39,753 nt of DNA from a virus, in IMG/VR virus record IMGVR_UViG_3300042731_007292, positions 1 through 39,753 of that record. One strand, given 5' to 3'. This document shows, in pieces, positions 15,472 to 24,247 of the stretch (positions are counted from its first letter, which is position 1; every line of letters starts with the position of its first letter). A program made the translations under genes and the position numbers. Under the pieces are notes generated by a model. The model made no database searches. It was not told the DNA's origin and saw nothing but the letters and a program-made list of their open reading frames with translations.

Positions 15472-16317
15472 TCACCCCACTTTAGCATTTAAATTTTTAA
15501 TCATTTTTTTTAAAGTTTCTTTAAATTCTAATTTTTCTTCAGCAGTTAATGAAAACCAATTTTTCTTTTTAAATGCATCAAACAAATATTTATTAAATTC
15601 TTCATGTGAGACATTTGCAATTTTACAATTTGCTTTAATTGATAAATATTCAGTTAATTTTACTTCTTCAGTTGGATCTAATTTTAACAATTCTGATTTA
15701 TTAAACAATGCTTTTATAAGCTTGAATAAATCATCTCCAGAAAAACCAGCATGTTCAGCAAGTTTAGCTACGTTATCTAAATCTGGTGTATAAGGTTGCT
15801 CTGGTTTTTCTTCTCCAGATAATTTTTGAGCCGGTTGACTATTTTTCTTTTGAGATTTTTGATTACTTTTTTGGCTTCCATGGCTGCCGTTTAAGTTAGT
15901 ATCTATTTCATCAGTTGCAGGTAAATTTAAAAATGCTGTTAATGCATACCTGCGAAAATATGTCTTGATACTTCCTTCTGTCTGAATAGCGTTTTGCATT
16001 TGAGGGAGCCTTTCTAAATTTTCAATTATTTTTGCTAACCTTTTAAGATGAAAAATAACAGGTTTAATCATATCAGAATCACAATCCATCCAGGTACCAA
16101 TAACTTTGTCATCATCCATTTCAATTTCAAAATCTAAATCATTTTCTACAAGAGCAGGCTGAAAAACTTCCATAATGGTAGACAAACTATAATATCCATT
16201 TTTTGAACTTCCAGAACCAAGTTTTGATAGTTCCTTTGATTCTAATAAAGTTTTTATAACTGTAGATTTAACAATTGATATTCTTTTCCTAAAACTTAAT
16301 TTTTTATTTTCACTCAT
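15472..16317 (-). CDS. erf: ERF-family single-strand annealing recombinase
   Basis: 281 aa from the ATG at 16317 (AAGGA 8 nt upstream; the ATG at 16329 is too close to it). The ERF core spans about residues 10-140: GYYSLSTIMEVFQPALVEND, then TWMDCDSDMIKPV and the hallmark EGSIKTYFRRYALTAFLNLP. A polar S/Q/K linker (GSQKSNQKSQKKNSQ) leads to a C-terminal helical domain, as usual for ERF proteins. It anneals complementary ssDNA in phage recombination and circularisation. It is the first gene after a 36-bp repeated promoter. Confidence 0.88.
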   Translation of the reverse strand: MSENKKLSFRKRISIVKSTVIKTLLESKELSKLGSGSSKNGYYSLSTIMEVFQPALVENDLDFEIEMDDDKVIGTWMDCDSDMIKPVIFHLKRLAKIIENLERLPQMQNAIQTEGSIKTYFRRYALTAFLNLPATDEIDTNLNGSHGSQKSNQKSQKKNSQPAQKLSGEEKPEQPYTPDLDNVAKLAEHAGFSGDDLFKLIKALFNKSELLKLDPTEEVKLTEYLSIKANCKIANVSHEEFNKYLFDAFKKKNWFSLTAEEKLEFKETLKKMIKNLNAKVG

Positions 16318-16336
16318 ATATATACACATCCTTAAG

Positions 16337-16378
16337 TATTATTAAATCAATTATACCACATTAAACGTATAATTTCAA
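16337..16378 (-). promoter_or_regulatory. Minus-strand sigmaA promoter, copy 1 of a 36-bp repeat
   Basis: On the minus strand TTGAAA (16373-16378), 17 nt, then TATAAT (16350-16355) with an upstream TG (extended -10). Bases 16337-16372 are identical to 24516-24551. It drives the ERF gene and genes downstream. Confidence 0.85.
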
Positions 16379-16379
16379 A

Positions 16380-16568
16380 TTATAACGTAAAGTTTTTAAT
16401 TTTATCAATAAATGATTTCATGCAATTTTGACATAAACAAACTATCGTTCTATCAAATAGAATCCAATAAAATTGTATGTTGCTGTTGTCACTTGATATT
16501 TCACAATCTTGGCAATAAAGTAGTACTTCATTTGATTCATTTATATCTATTTTTTTTATATCAATCAT
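16380..16568 (-). CDS. Small Cys-rich protein
   Basis: 62 aa with two CxxC knuckles (CQDC near residue 19 and CQNC near residue 51), the arrangement of a small zinc ribbon. It starts by ATGA overlap with the upstream 57-aa gene. Function unknown, perhaps nucleic-acid or protein binding. It ends just before the promoter at 16378. Confidence 0.6.
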   Translation of the reverse strand: MIDIKKIDINESNEVLLYCQDCEISSDNSNIQFYWILFDRTIVCLCQNCMKSFIDKIKNFTL

Positions 16569-16738
16569 TTTTTACCATCCTTACTAAGTTTTAATTCAAA
16601 ACAATAATGACAATCTTTACAATCTCTTAAAGTCCCATACACTACAGAGCACATTTTATAACACTTTTCTTCTTCAGTTATTTTTTCGATATTTTTTTTT
16701 GCTAATGAACAAACAAATATTTTTTTATTTTTTCTCAT
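16565..16738 (-). CDS. 57-aa Cys-rich protein
   Basis: AAGGAG precedes the ATG (16738). The product starts MRKNKKIFVCSLAKKN and carries six cysteines (CSL, KCYKMCS, DCKDCHYCFE), consistent with a small metal-binding fold. Its TGA overlaps the ATG of the next Cys-rich gene. No family recognised. Confidence 0.65.
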   Translation of the reverse strand: MRKNKKIFVCSLAKKNIEKITEEEKCYKMCSVVYGTLRDCKDCHYCFELKLSKDGKK

Positions 16739-16814
16739 AATAATCTCCTTAAATTTTGTCCAAAAACATACCTATTTCAAATTTAAAATTCGATAGTATA
16801 ATTTTGCGAACTAA

Positions 16815-17114
16815 TCAATATATACCTTTGTTTAATTTCCTGATGAAATTATACAACCATTTCCAAACTATAATATTAAATTTATAAAATTTTATAGAAT
16901 GAAAAACTAATTCTGGAATATATCTATTATTTTTAAAATCTTGACTATATCCTAAAATCGAAAAAACTCTAAATATTGAAAGATACATCCAGATAAAGTA
17001 ATTAGTATTATTTATAACCTCTTGAGAATATGAAATACCACATTTTTTACAAACAACTTTATTTACATCATATTCAAATTTTCTTGATAAACAATAAATA
17101 CAAGGTTTTTTCAT
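16815..17114 (-). CDS. Zinc-ribbon-like hypothetical protein
   Basis: 99 aa. CIYC (residues 5-8) and CKKC (22-25) make an N-terminal zinc ribbon. The rest is aromatic-rich (NYFIWMYLSIFRVFSILGYS, WKWLYNFIRKL), possibly membrane-associated. It overlaps the upstream gene by 4 nt. Unknown function. Confidence 0.6.
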   Translation of the reverse strand: MKKPCIYCLSRKFEYDVNKVVCKKCGISYSQEVINNTNYFIWMYLSIFRVFSILGYSQDFKNNRYIPELVFHSIKFYKFNIIVWKWLYNFIRKLNKGIY

Positions 17115-17410
17115 TTTTCTATCTCTCTTTCATTTCTCTCAATCATTTTTTCTAAATGTTTTTTATTAGCAGCCACAATTTCAATTGAAGAGAAATTATT
17201 TTCAATCATTGTATAAGTTTCTTGTAAAATATTGAATGCATCAGATATCCATTTATCCCTTGTTTTTGATGTTTGAATTTCCTTAAGTAATTTTTCAATT
17301 TTAATCCTTTGTTCTCTTTGTCCTTCATACTTGCAATTTTTATATAAAGCAATGTTTCTAAATCTGCTTTTAGTTTGTTTTGGTATTTCTTGATTGTAAA
17401 AATTAATCAT
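17111..17410 (-). CDS. Hypothetical helical protein
   Basis: 99 aa after a good GGAGG site. Mostly charged helices with heptad tendency (QREQRIKIEKLLKEIQTSK, NKKHLEKMIERNEREIEK). No motif recognised. Coupled by overlap to the zinc-ribbon gene downstream. Confidence 0.62.
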   Translation of the reverse strand: MINFYNQEIPKQTKSRFRNIALYKNCKYEGQREQRIKIEKLLKEIQTSKTRDKWISDAFNILQETYTMIENNFSSIEIVAANKKHLEKMIERNEREIEK

Positions 17411-17413
17411 GTT

Positions 17414-17674
17414 TTATCCTCCAAGATTTTTAAGTTTATTAAATATTTTTTCTAATTCTGTGTAATTAATTCTTTCATCTATCCCATAATAATCACCAAT
17501 TTTAAATATACAATCAATTGATTTTTGAACTTGTTTAATTGATGGGTTTTCAAGTATAATCTTTTTATTTTCATGAATAATTATAACTTTAAAATCATCA
17601 CCCCAAAAAAACTGAATATCTATATAAAAATCAAAATTTTTATTACAATAAGCCATATCTGAATAATATCTCAT
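17414..17674 (-). CDS. Hypothetical protein
   Basis: 86 aa, ATG preceded by GGGGT. It has a strand-rich N-half (FDFYIDIQFFWGDDFKVIII) and a helical C-terminus (YTELEKIFNKLKNLGG). It overlaps the CHC2 zinc-finger gene upstream by 4 nt. Unknown. Confidence 0.6.
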   Translation of the reverse strand: MRYYSDMAYCNKNFDFYIDIQFFWGDDFKVIIIHENKKIILENPSIKQVQKSIDCIFKIGDYYGIDERINYTELEKIFNKLKNLGG

Positions 17675-18153
17675 ATCTTATATACCCCAATTCCTTCTAA
17701 ATTATAGATGTAATGCAATAATCTATCTCCATCCATTTTTATGCACTTAAACATTGTTTTATCAAATTGCATCCTTTTCAAAAATCTAAAAAAATCATTT
17801 TTAATTTTTCGTATTCTTTCAGCCTCAAGGTTCTCATGAATTTGAATCATGTCTAATTCTTTTTTCTGAAGAGGCTTGAAAGTTTTCTTTTCTACATTGT
17901 AATTTTCACCAAGCATTTTTATAGCTGATTGAAAATCAAGGTTTTCTTTTTTCCGGATAAAGTCAATAATATCTCCAGCCTGGACACATTGAGCATATGA
18001 ATTATACAAATTTTTATGAATATCAACTGAAAAATGCCATTTGTGAGTACAAAAAGGACACAGTTCATATATATACCCTTTTGTAATTTTACGCTTTTGC
18101 CCAGACAAAAAATTTGTAATTGGAATTTTTTTTATTTCATCAAGGTTATACAA
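17671..18153 (-). CDS. CHC2-type zinc-finger primase-like protein
   Basis: 160 aa from TTG 18153 after AGGGGAA. The first 85 residues match the DnaG/phage primase zinc-binding domain: ITNFLSGQKRKITKGYIYEL, then CPFCTHKWHFSVD, QCVQAGDIIDFIRKKENLDF and SAIKMLGENY. The conserved GD(I/V)IDF follows the last Cys ligand. No TOPRIM polymerase domain is present, so it is a stand-alone template-recognition module. It may work with the D5-type helicase gene in the same transcription direction (inference). Confidence 0.78.
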   Translation of the reverse strand: MYNLDEIKKIPITNFLSGQKRKITKGYIYELCPFCTHKWHFSVDIHKNLYNSYAQCVQAGDIIDFIRKKENLDFQSAIKMLGENYNVEKKTFKPLQKKELDMIQIHENLEAERIRKIKNDFFRFLKRMQFDKTMFKCIKMDGDRLLHYIYNLEGIGVYKI

Positions 18154-18258
18154 TCAAATTCCCCTTTTCATAAAAATTTTAAAATCAACTTTCCTCCAGC
18201 CATAAATTGTTGCTATTGACAATAAACTAAAAACACATGCAATTAAAGTATAATTCAT
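18154..18258 (-). CDS. 34-aa single-pass membrane peptide
   Basis: MNYTLIACVFSLLSIATIYG is one transmembrane helix, followed by a basic tail WRKVDFKIFMKRGI. The ATG overlaps the Rha stop (ATGA), and the stop abuts the TTG of the zinc-finger gene. The tight coupling suggests it is translated. Function unknown. Confidence 0.5.
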   Translation of the reverse strand: MNYTLIACVFSLLSIATIYGWRKVDFKIFMKRGI

Positions 18259-18998
18259 TTTTTCTCATTCCTTTCTAACATTGATATTTGTTTAAATTCA
18301 ATTGATGGGACAACACTTTTACCTTTAAGACTTGCAAATGTTTCAACTCTTTTTTTTGCAAGTTTAAAAATTTTTTTATAATCAATATTTTTAGCCATCC
18401 CATCAATTAAAGCTTTTAAAACTATTTCATCAGCTTGCTTAATTTCATCTAACTGATGAATATTTAATATTTCTCTTAAATTTTTAAATTTTTGTTCAAT
18501 AAAAAACAAAGCTTTGTTTTCCATATTTGTTAATAACATATAATACTTTTCAGCGTTTTCGCTTCCTTGATTCTTTGCATAAATAACAAATTTTTTAATT
18601 ACATCAGTTTCTTTTAATCTTGAAATTTTACCTTTTTCTCTATTTTCAATCCATTCTTGATTTGCTTTTTGAACAGATAAATATAATAGTGTTTTTTTCA
18701 TATTAAAAAATTCTTTTGTAATTCTTTTTTTAAATTCTAAAACCTTGTCATTTTCAGATTGTTTTACCCTAAGCATCATTATTAAAAATGTTAAATGTTG
18801 CTCATTAAGATATACAAATTCCGTTGGTCTACCTTTTGACTTTCGCATTCCAAATGTCAAAGTTCCAAAATCAACAAAATCTAAAGAATATTCTCTTATC
18901 AACTGAATAATACCTTTATGAGTCCTATTTAATTCTTTAGAAACAATTAAACTAGTTGTCAACGGTTCATTATTTTTTAAAGTAACTAAGTTTGACAT
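18255..18998 (-). CDS. rha: Rha-family phage regulatory protein
   Basis: 247 aa from ATG 18998 (10 nt after AAAGG; ATG 19004 and GTG 19007 also possible). The N-terminal Rha domain is clear: LTTSLIVSKELNRTHKGIIQ, FGTLTFGMRKSKGRPTEFVY and LNEQHLTFLIMMLR. The C-terminal part is helical and basic. Rha proteins are antirepressor-like regulators found in temperate phages; expression affects growth in hosts lacking IHF in the phage where it was named. Its presence hints at a temperate ancestry although no integrase is seen. Confidence 0.85.
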   Translation of the reverse strand: MSNLVTLKNNEPLTTSLIVSKELNRTHKGIIQLIREYSLDFVDFGTLTFGMRKSKGRPTEFVYLNEQHLTFLIMMLRVKQSENDKVLEFKKRITKEFFNMKKTLLYLSVQKANQEWIENREKGKISRLKETDVIKKFVIYAKNQGSENAEKYYMLLTNMENKALFFIEQKFKNLREILNIHQLDEIKQADEIVLKALIDGMAKNIDYKKIFKLAKKRVETFASLKGKSVVPSIEFKQISMLERNEKK

Positions 18999-19048
18999 AA
19001 TCATCACGCCTTTCGTAATATTTATTCTATTTTAATATTTTAGAATAT

Positions 19049-19546
19049 TTATGTCAATAATTCATTTCTTAAAAAATAATAAATTTTCCAGATTAAAAAA
19101 TTTCCAAAATTCAGACCATCGATAAATTCAAAATGAATGCCCCTGGATGTCCATGACTCAAAAATTCCGATAGCTGACTTTTTCCCCATTTTACTTCGAT
19201 ATTTTCCCGAATACAAAAGACTCAAGTTTCCAGACTCAATAACAAATGAAAAATATTTAAATTTCATTGCTCTGTCTAATTCTTTGTAAAATCTTTCTTC
19301 GCAAAAGTTTCCAATCAATTCATCAATGTTTCGCTTTCTATCTACAGAGAACAGAGAGCTATAATCTTGCCCTCTGTAGATGAAAGAATTATCTCCAGTC
19401 TCGATCTTCTGTATCCGGGATTTAATGTTATTCCTAGCAAAGTAATCACTAAGTATATATGCGAATTCTTGTTCCCTGGAGTCTATTATCATTTCAATGT
19501 CTTGTCTGAATGTATTTAGTTGTTTATTTACTTTATACTTAGTCAT
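19049..19546 (-). CDS. ERCC4-type nuclease (Holliday-junction / branched DNA endonuclease)
   Basis: 165 aa. The active-site arrangement of the XPF/ERCC4 fold is visible: MIIDSREQEFAY, then KIETGDNSF, FSVDRKRNIDEL (the ERKxxxD-type motif as DRKRNID) and ERFYKELDRAM. No helix-hairpin-helix domain, as in other phage versions. It probably resolves branched replication or recombination intermediates before packaging. It overlaps the upstream gene by 4 nt. Confidence 0.82.
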   Translation of the reverse strand: MTKYKVNKQLNTFRQDIEMIIDSREQEFAYILSDYFARNNIKSRIQKIETGDNSFIYRGQDYSSLFSVDRKRNIDELIGNFCEERFYKELDRAMKFKYFSFVIESGNLSLLYSGKYRSKMGKKSAIGIFESWTSRGIHFEFIDGLNFGNFLIWKIYYFLRNELLT

Positions 19547-19794
19547 AAATATTTACCTGTCTTTTTATTTTGAACTGCCCAAGATAAATTTAAATTATCT
19601 AAATTAAATGATTCCCCATTCTTAAATATAAAACATCGTGAGTGGGTGAGTAAACCACCAGAATCATAATTCGCTTGTTTATATGATATTTCTAGCTTTG
19701 AAATCCCACCGCCATAACAACAAGCTTCGTTAAATTCGTCATCTTCTAATATTATTGGATTAATTTCATAATTACTTGAAAAGAATAAAGACAT
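19543..19794 (-). CDS. Hypothetical protein
   Basis: 83 aa, RBS GGGGAA. It contains a Gly/Cys motif ACCYGGG and a C-terminal SWAVQNKKTGKYL, a pattern seen in small phage proteins that end in a short KxG repeat. No known domain recognised. Coupled to the ERCC4 nuclease. Confidence 0.55.
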   Translation of the reverse strand: MSLFFSSNYEINPIILEDDEFNEACCYGGGISKLEISYKQANYDSGGLLTHSRCFIFKNGESFNLDNLNLSWAVQNKKTGKYL

Positions 19795-19827
19795 TTAATT
19801 TCCCCATTTCTACTTTATACTTAGTCA

Positions 19828-20007
19828 TTATGCATACCATTTTCCAACTTCATTGTATTCTTTAACAACATCTTCAAACCCTAACTTTATTAACATTTCG
19901 CACAATATCTTATCTGCCTCTTTATGTGCATCTTCAGTATCGTCATCTTTTTGCAATTTTCTCAATCTTTCAATTATTTTTATTTTTTTTTGCTTCCAAA
20001 TAATCAT
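19828..20007 (-). CDS. 59-aa hypothetical helical protein
   Basis: ATG 20007 follows a clear GGAGG. The product is all-helical: IIWKQKKIKIIERLRKLQKD, then EDAHKEADKILCEMLIKLGF and VVKEYNEVGKWYA. Unknown function; start and coding pattern look genuine. Confidence 0.62.
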   Translation of the reverse strand: MIIWKQKKIKIIERLRKLQKDDDTEDAHKEADKILCEMLIKLGFEDVVKEYNEVGKWYA

Positions 20008-20023
20008 TAATTAACCTCCATTT

Positions 20024-20191
20024 CTACTTTATATTAAAAATATCTTTAATGTCTGAGCGAGTAATAATACCTCCGCTTTTCTTTACAATTTCATTAACTG
20101 TTTTTTTATCAGTACTAAAATTTTTTGTTTCTTCATTGCCTTTGCCAGTGTTTTTCAGTTTTACTTTATGGTTACTTTTTCTTTTAGACAT
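20024..20191 (-). CDS. 55-aa basic hypothetical protein
   Basis: ATG 20191 preceded by GAGGGG. A lysine-rich disordered start (SKRKSNHKVKLKNTGKG) leads to a short helical part (DKKTVNEIVKKSGGIITRSD). Possibly nucleic-acid binding by charge only. Unknown. Confidence 0.58.
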   Translation of the reverse strand: MSKRKSNHKVKLKNTGKGNEETKNFSTDKKTVNEIVKKSGGIITRSDIKDIFNIK

Positions 20192-20214
20192 TTATATTAA
20201 CCCCTCTCTTTTCA

Positions 20215-20880
20215 TTAATTATGGTAATCAACTGTTACAAAATATCCAGTTGTTATATTATTTTTTAAAATAAAATTTTTTAAGTTTCCATCAAATCCAG
20301 TTTTTATAAACTTATGATCTTCCCAAACTTCAATATGATTAACAATATTTTTATAGATTGCAGTAAAGCAAAAAGTTTCTTCTTCAACATCATCAACATG
20401 TAAAATATTAACATCTAAATGATTCCAACCAGGCCATTCAACCATAATTCCTTTTTTACCTGATTCATAACCTTCTATTATTTTTTTATCATAGTCAAAT
20501 TTTCCACATCTATTGCATATATTTTCTTCACGGAAACCAGTTCCATTACATAGATTGCATTTTTTATGATTTCTTGGATCTAAAACTGGATCATAATTTT
20601 TTATTTTATGGCCTGAGTATATTCCACCAATCTGATACCAATCATAAAACCCATTTGGATTATTATCGTATCCAATCACACCATCAGAATTTCTATAATA
20701 TCCGCAGCCTTCTCCATCTTTACATTTTTCTTTGCAATTATCACACAAATCACTTTCTTCTTGAACAAATTCAAGATATTTTTTATTTTCAGTTTGGTTA
20801 TCATACGGGTCAAGTATTTCATCAAGTTGATTTTCTATAAGTGCTATTTTAGGTACCCATATTTCTGAACAATAATGCAT
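20215..20880 (-). CDS. Phage protein with DnaJ-like zinc-finger motifs
   Basis: 221 aa. CDNCKEKC and CNLCNGTGF with CNRCG resemble the CxxCxGxG knuckles of DnaJ zinc fingers, set in a protein with YDWYQIGGIYSGH, a motif (W.. GGR/IYSG) frequent in large uncharacterised phage proteins. N- and C-terminal parts are beta-rich. Function unknown; metal-binding is likely. Confidence 0.65.
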   Translation of the reverse strand: MHYCSEIWVPKIALIENQLDEILDPYDNQTENKKYLEFVQEESDLCDNCKEKCKDGEGCGYYRNSDGVIGYDNNPNGFYDWYQIGGIYSGHKIKNYDPVLDPRNHKKCNLCNGTGFREENICNRCGKFDYDKKIIEGYESGKKGIMVEWPGWNHLDVNILHVDDVEEETFCFTAIYKNIVNHIEVWEDHKFIKTGFDGNLKNFILKNNITTGYFVTVDYHN

Positions 20881-21078
20881 TTATAATTCCTCACTTTCCC
20901 ATTGTTTTCTTATTTCCAAACCTTTTCTAACTAAATTTTCTCTATTTGCACATATATAATAAAAATCATTGTAGTATAAAGGTATGTATGATTTTGCGAC
21001 TTTCCAGTTAACTGGTAGTGTAGAATTTCTGTATATTAGCAATTGCCTTTTTTCTCTGTTCTGGTATAGTGCAAACAT
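20881..21078 (-). CDS. Hypothetical protein
   Basis: 65 aa with GAAGG upstream, ending where the next gene starts. Rich in Y and basic residues (PLYYNDFYYICANRENLV). No family recognised. Confidence 0.58.
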   Translation of the reverse strand: MFALYQNREKRQLLIYRNSTLPVNWKVAKSYIPLYYNDFYYICANRENLVRKGLEIRKQWESEEL

Positions 21079-21080
21079 TT

Positions 21081-21548
21081 TTAAAAACCTTCTTTCTTTA
21101 ATTCATTTGCATATTTATATAATTCTTCTTCAGAATAATGCAAAGAAACGTTTTTATGACATATACAAAACATTTTAATTGCAAGTTGTTTTTTCTTGTT
21201 GTAAACCCAGTATGGTTTAATTTTCTTTTTCCTTGCATTGTTTATTACTTCAATAGAAATTTTATCATTGTCTTTGTTGTAGATAATTTCTATGGTGTAA
21301 TATTTTTCTTGTTTAATCTTTTCATTTAGTAATTGCAATTTTCTAGGATTCATTATTGCTTTTGGTTCTTTTATTTTTATTTCAGCTTCTACTATTTTGT
21401 AATCTTGTCCACATCTAAAAGCTTTGGCTACTGTATAATTTCCAAAAGTTAAAGCTGTATCATGCGAAGTAATTAAACGCGGATGGTTATATCTTTTATC
21501 TATGCCAGTTACAAATTTTTTATTTTTTATATTTTGAATTACAAACAT
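21081..21548 (-). CDS. Hypothetical protein
   Basis: 155 aa, RBS GTGAGGTCAA. The opening FVIQNIKNKKFVTGIDKRYN and SHDTALTFGNYTVAKAF resemble small phage proteins with paired beta strands. The C-terminus is helical and basic (YSEEELYKYANELKKEGF). Unknown function. Confidence 0.6.
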   Translation of the reverse strand: MFVIQNIKNKKFVTGIDKRYNHPRLITSHDTALTFGNYTVAKAFRCGQDYKIVEAEIKIKEPKAIMNPRKLQLLNEKIKQEKYYTIEIIYNKDNDKISIEVINNARKKKIKPYWVYNKKKQLAIKMFCICHKNVSLHYSEEELYKYANELKKEGF

Positions 21549-21565
21549 TTATTTGACCTCACTTT

Positions 21566-21808
21566 CTAAAATGGTAACTCATTATCGTCTATATAATATG
21601 GTCTAGTATTAATATTTTGTAATAAAGCAAAGTCTTCAAATTTTTTACAAAATCTTTGCTTCTCAATATAAAAACAAGTTAACCACTCTTTTAATGTACA
21701 TTCATTGTAATCATATTCTTCAATATAAAATCTACAATAATTACATTTTAATTTATATTCATTTATCTTAAATTTTTTTCTCTTTAGATTTTTTAATCTT
21801 TTAGCCAT
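21566..21808 (-). CDS. Small Cys-containing protein
   Basis: 80 aa from ATG 21808 with GTGAG upstream; the open frame extends to 21943 but that stretch overlaps the next gene. Basic N-terminus (MAKRLKNLKRKKFK) then CNYCRFYIEEYDYNEC and later TCFYIEKQRFCKKFED, a four-cysteine layout of a small zinc site similar to CxxC...C...C phage proteins. Unknown function. Confidence 0.6.
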   Translation of the reverse strand: MAKRLKNLKRKKFKINEYKLKCNYCRFYIEEYDYNECTLKEWLTCFYIEKQRFCKKFEDFALLQNINTRPYYIDDNELPF

Positions 21809-21815
21809 GGTTATC

Positions 21816-22106
21816 TCACTTTCTTTTCCAATGTGAAAACATAAAACTTTTAACATAATCTTTGTTTTGAAATGCAAAAATATAAAAATGAAAATTTTTA
21901 GTATTGCATAAATCATACAAACTTTTAAAATTTTTATTTTCACAATTTAATTGCATTAATATCCATTCAATTAAATATCTTTGATTTGCAAAAATTATAA
22001 TTGTTTTATATTTATATAATGCCTTTAAGTATTTAGTTTTTGTTTCATCACAGTAAATAAGTTCTTTGAATAATTTATCTTTGGATTTCATAATATCAAT
22101 ATCCAT
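21816..22106 (-). CDS. Hypothetical protein
   Basis: 96 aa, RBS GTGAGGTCAAC. A charged helix is followed by KALYKYKTIIIFANQRYLIE and AFQNKDYVKSFMFSHW. No family recognised. It begins 15 nt after the RecD2-like helicase gene. Confidence 0.6.
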   Translation of the reverse strand: MDIDIMKSKDKLFKELIYCDETKTKYLKALYKYKTIIIFANQRYLIEWILMQLNCENKNFKSLYDLCNTKNFHFYIFAFQNKDYVKSFMFSHWKRK

Positions 22107-22120
22107 GTTGACCTCACTTT

Positions 22121-24247
22121 CTAAACATTTCTTTCTTTATAGCTGTTAGCAAACAAATTTTTCAATCTGCTAACAAAATCTGTTTTCCTTCTGTAATCTG
22201 TATCCCTCTGGCAAACTTCCAAGATGTCTTTTTGAGAATTTGCCAATATTATTACATTTTCTTTCCCACGAGTAATTGCAGTATAAAAGCTTCTGTAGTT
22301 GCTAATTGCCTGATTGTTTTCAAGTATTATCACTATTGTTTTATACTCACTACCTTGTAGTTTATGAGTAGTACATGCGTAGCCTAATTGGATTTTACCA
22401 ACTTCGCCTTTCTGGAAAGTATGTCTTATGTCTACATCATAAAAATATATTGTAATTTCTTTCTTTGTAATATATTCAACAATTCCAAAATCACCATTAC
22501 TTATGCCAATATCACGATTGTTTTCAGTGTTTATTATTTTGTCTCCAACTTCGAAATTAAACTTGTTACCTTCTGTTTTCGGAATACAAAACATCTTATT
22601 TACTTCATCTTTGGTCACATTTCTAGCAGTTACAAACTGAACATTTTTATATAAATTAAGCAAGTTATCTTTGTATTTAGTCTTAAAGTGATAGAAAAAT
22701 TTCTTGATATTATTTGGGCTTAATTGGTCCACCCAGAAATCCAAAGTTTTAATTACATCAATAATTTTTTTGTTTCGAACTTTCTTAGAATTTTTGATTA
22801 TATTTGAATCTGACATCTGTCTAAAAGTTTCTGTAAGATGAACATGATTAAAAACTTTTGAATTAATCATATCGACTAGAACCTGACCACATCCAACTGA
22901 TGGAAGTTGATAAGGGTCACCAATTAGAATTATTGAAACCAAGTCTATAAAATTACAATCATTTATTCCGGATAGAAGCTGATAAAACAACACCTGGTCA
23001 ACCATCGAAAATTCATCAATGACTAATACAATTTTGTCTGATATCCCAAATTTCTCATAAGCCATATATGAATTTGCGAAGTCTCCAGTAATGAAATACA
23101 AAAACGAATGTATTGTATAAGCGTTTCTATCTGTACATTCACGCATACGACCTGCAGCTTTGCCTGTCGGTGACAATAGCAATGTTGAATATTTTTTTGA
23201 GATTATATTGCATAAATACCAAGTAATGGAACTTTTACCTGTCCCGGCTTCTCCTGTGAGAATGTTTACTTTATCAGATTTTAAAATTGACAGGATAGAA
23301 TCTTTTTGATTTTCTGAAAGTTTAAAAGATTTGTTTTGTTCCATTATGTCAATGTAATCAATTATTTCATCACTTTCAAAATTCATTGAAAAGTTTCCAA
23401 ACAAAAGATCCGGAGTTTCCTTTTCTGCTTCAAAAACTTGTTGTAAATAAACTTTGTCTTTATCAACAACTATTAATTCATTCTCATACAAAAAAGTATC
23501 AATGTCTGTAGCTAAATATTTTACTTCGTTAATCAAGTATTCTTTAAATTCGTCCATGTCAATATAATTAGACTGTTTTTTGTTAAATTCATTAAACTTA
23601 TACTCAACCAGGTAACAGCATCTTTCTTCATTGTCTAGTTCAATTCCAAGTTTTTGAATAGCAATTTCATCAGTCTTTGAAAAACCTATATTTAGACATT
23701 TCATTATTTTATAAGGATTTCTGTAAATTTCATCAAGATTCTGTATCTTATCAGCTATCTTTCTAGCATATCGAACATTACCTAAAAGCAAATGTAACTT
23801 AGATAACAAATCATCTTTTTGTACCTCAGTTAATTTCTCAATAATCCTGGCTTTTGTTTTCTCTCCAATACCTTTGATTTTATTTCCGGATAAATAGTCA
23901 ATTAAATCCTGCAATGTTTTGACACTCGACTGCTCAAATATTTGCTCTGCCTTTTCTGGTGTTATTCCTTTAACTTCTGAAAGCACACAAATATTATATT
24001 CTTTTGAATCAACATCAATTTCCTGAGATTGAACCCAGATAGTTTTTCCATAATGATTTTCTGTTTCACTGCCATGAACTATAATTTTATCTGTTAATTT
24101 CAAATCATAGCCTTTAATAGCAAGGGAAATATTTTCAGCCATACAACTTGAAGGCCTATAAAAATTCCATTCACTATTAGCCTTTTGTTTTTGGAAATTG
24201 TATTCACCGTTATCAAATTCATACCTTTTCATTACAAATTTATTCAT
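22121..24247 (-). CDS. RecD2-like SF1B DNA helicase
   Basis: 708 aa from ATG 24247 with GGAGGA 7 nt upstream. An N-terminal region with tandem helix-hairpin-helix elements (LSEVKGITPEKAEQIF, IKGIGEKTKARIIEKL) precedes the SF1 motor: Walker A GEAGTGKSS, motif II VLVIDEFSMVD, motif III ILIGDPYQLPSVG, then TETFRQ and the C-terminal LGYACTTHKLQGSEY with FYTAITRGKENV. This is the RecD2/TraA layout: 5'-3' unwinding without RecBC. It probably acts in phage replication or recombination with ERF. Its start overlaps the end of an interrupted gene. Confidence 0.9.
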   Translation of the reverse strand: MNKFVMKRYEFDNGEYNFQKQKANSEWNFYRPSSCMAENISLAIKGYDLKLTDKIIVHGSETENHYGKTIWVQSQEIDVDSKEYNICVLSEVKGITPEKAEQIFEQSSVKTLQDLIDYLSGNKIKGIGEKTKARIIEKLTEVQKDDLLSKLHLLLGNVRYARKIADKIQNLDEIYRNPYKIMKCLNIGFSKTDEIAIQKLGIELDNEERCCYLVEYKFNEFNKKQSNYIDMDEFKEYLINEVKYLATDIDTFLYENELIVVDKDKVYLQQVFEAEKETPDLLFGNFSMNFESDEIIDYIDIMEQNKSFKLSENQKDSILSILKSDKVNILTGEAGTGKSSITWYLCNIISKKYSTLLLSPTGKAAGRMRECTDRNAYTIHSFLYFITGDFANSYMAYEKFGISDKIVLVIDEFSMVDQVLFYQLLSGINDCNFIDLVSIILIGDPYQLPSVGCGQVLVDMINSKVFNHVHLTETFRQMSDSNIIKNSKKVRNKKIIDVIKTLDFWVDQLSPNNIKKFFYHFKTKYKDNLLNLYKNVQFVTARNVTKDEVNKMFCIPKTEGNKFNFEVGDKIINTENNRDIGISNGDFGIVEYITKKEITIYFYDVDIRHTFQKGEVGKIQLGYACTTHKLQGSEYKTIVIILENNQAISNYRSFYTAITRGKENVIILANSQKDILEVCQRDTDYRRKTDFVSRLKNLFANSYKERNV

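Noticed and set aside
21809-21943. N-terminal extension of the small Cys protein
   Set aside because: It overlaps the neighbouring gene, is hydrophobic out-of-frame sequence and lacks an RBS; ATG 21808 is better.
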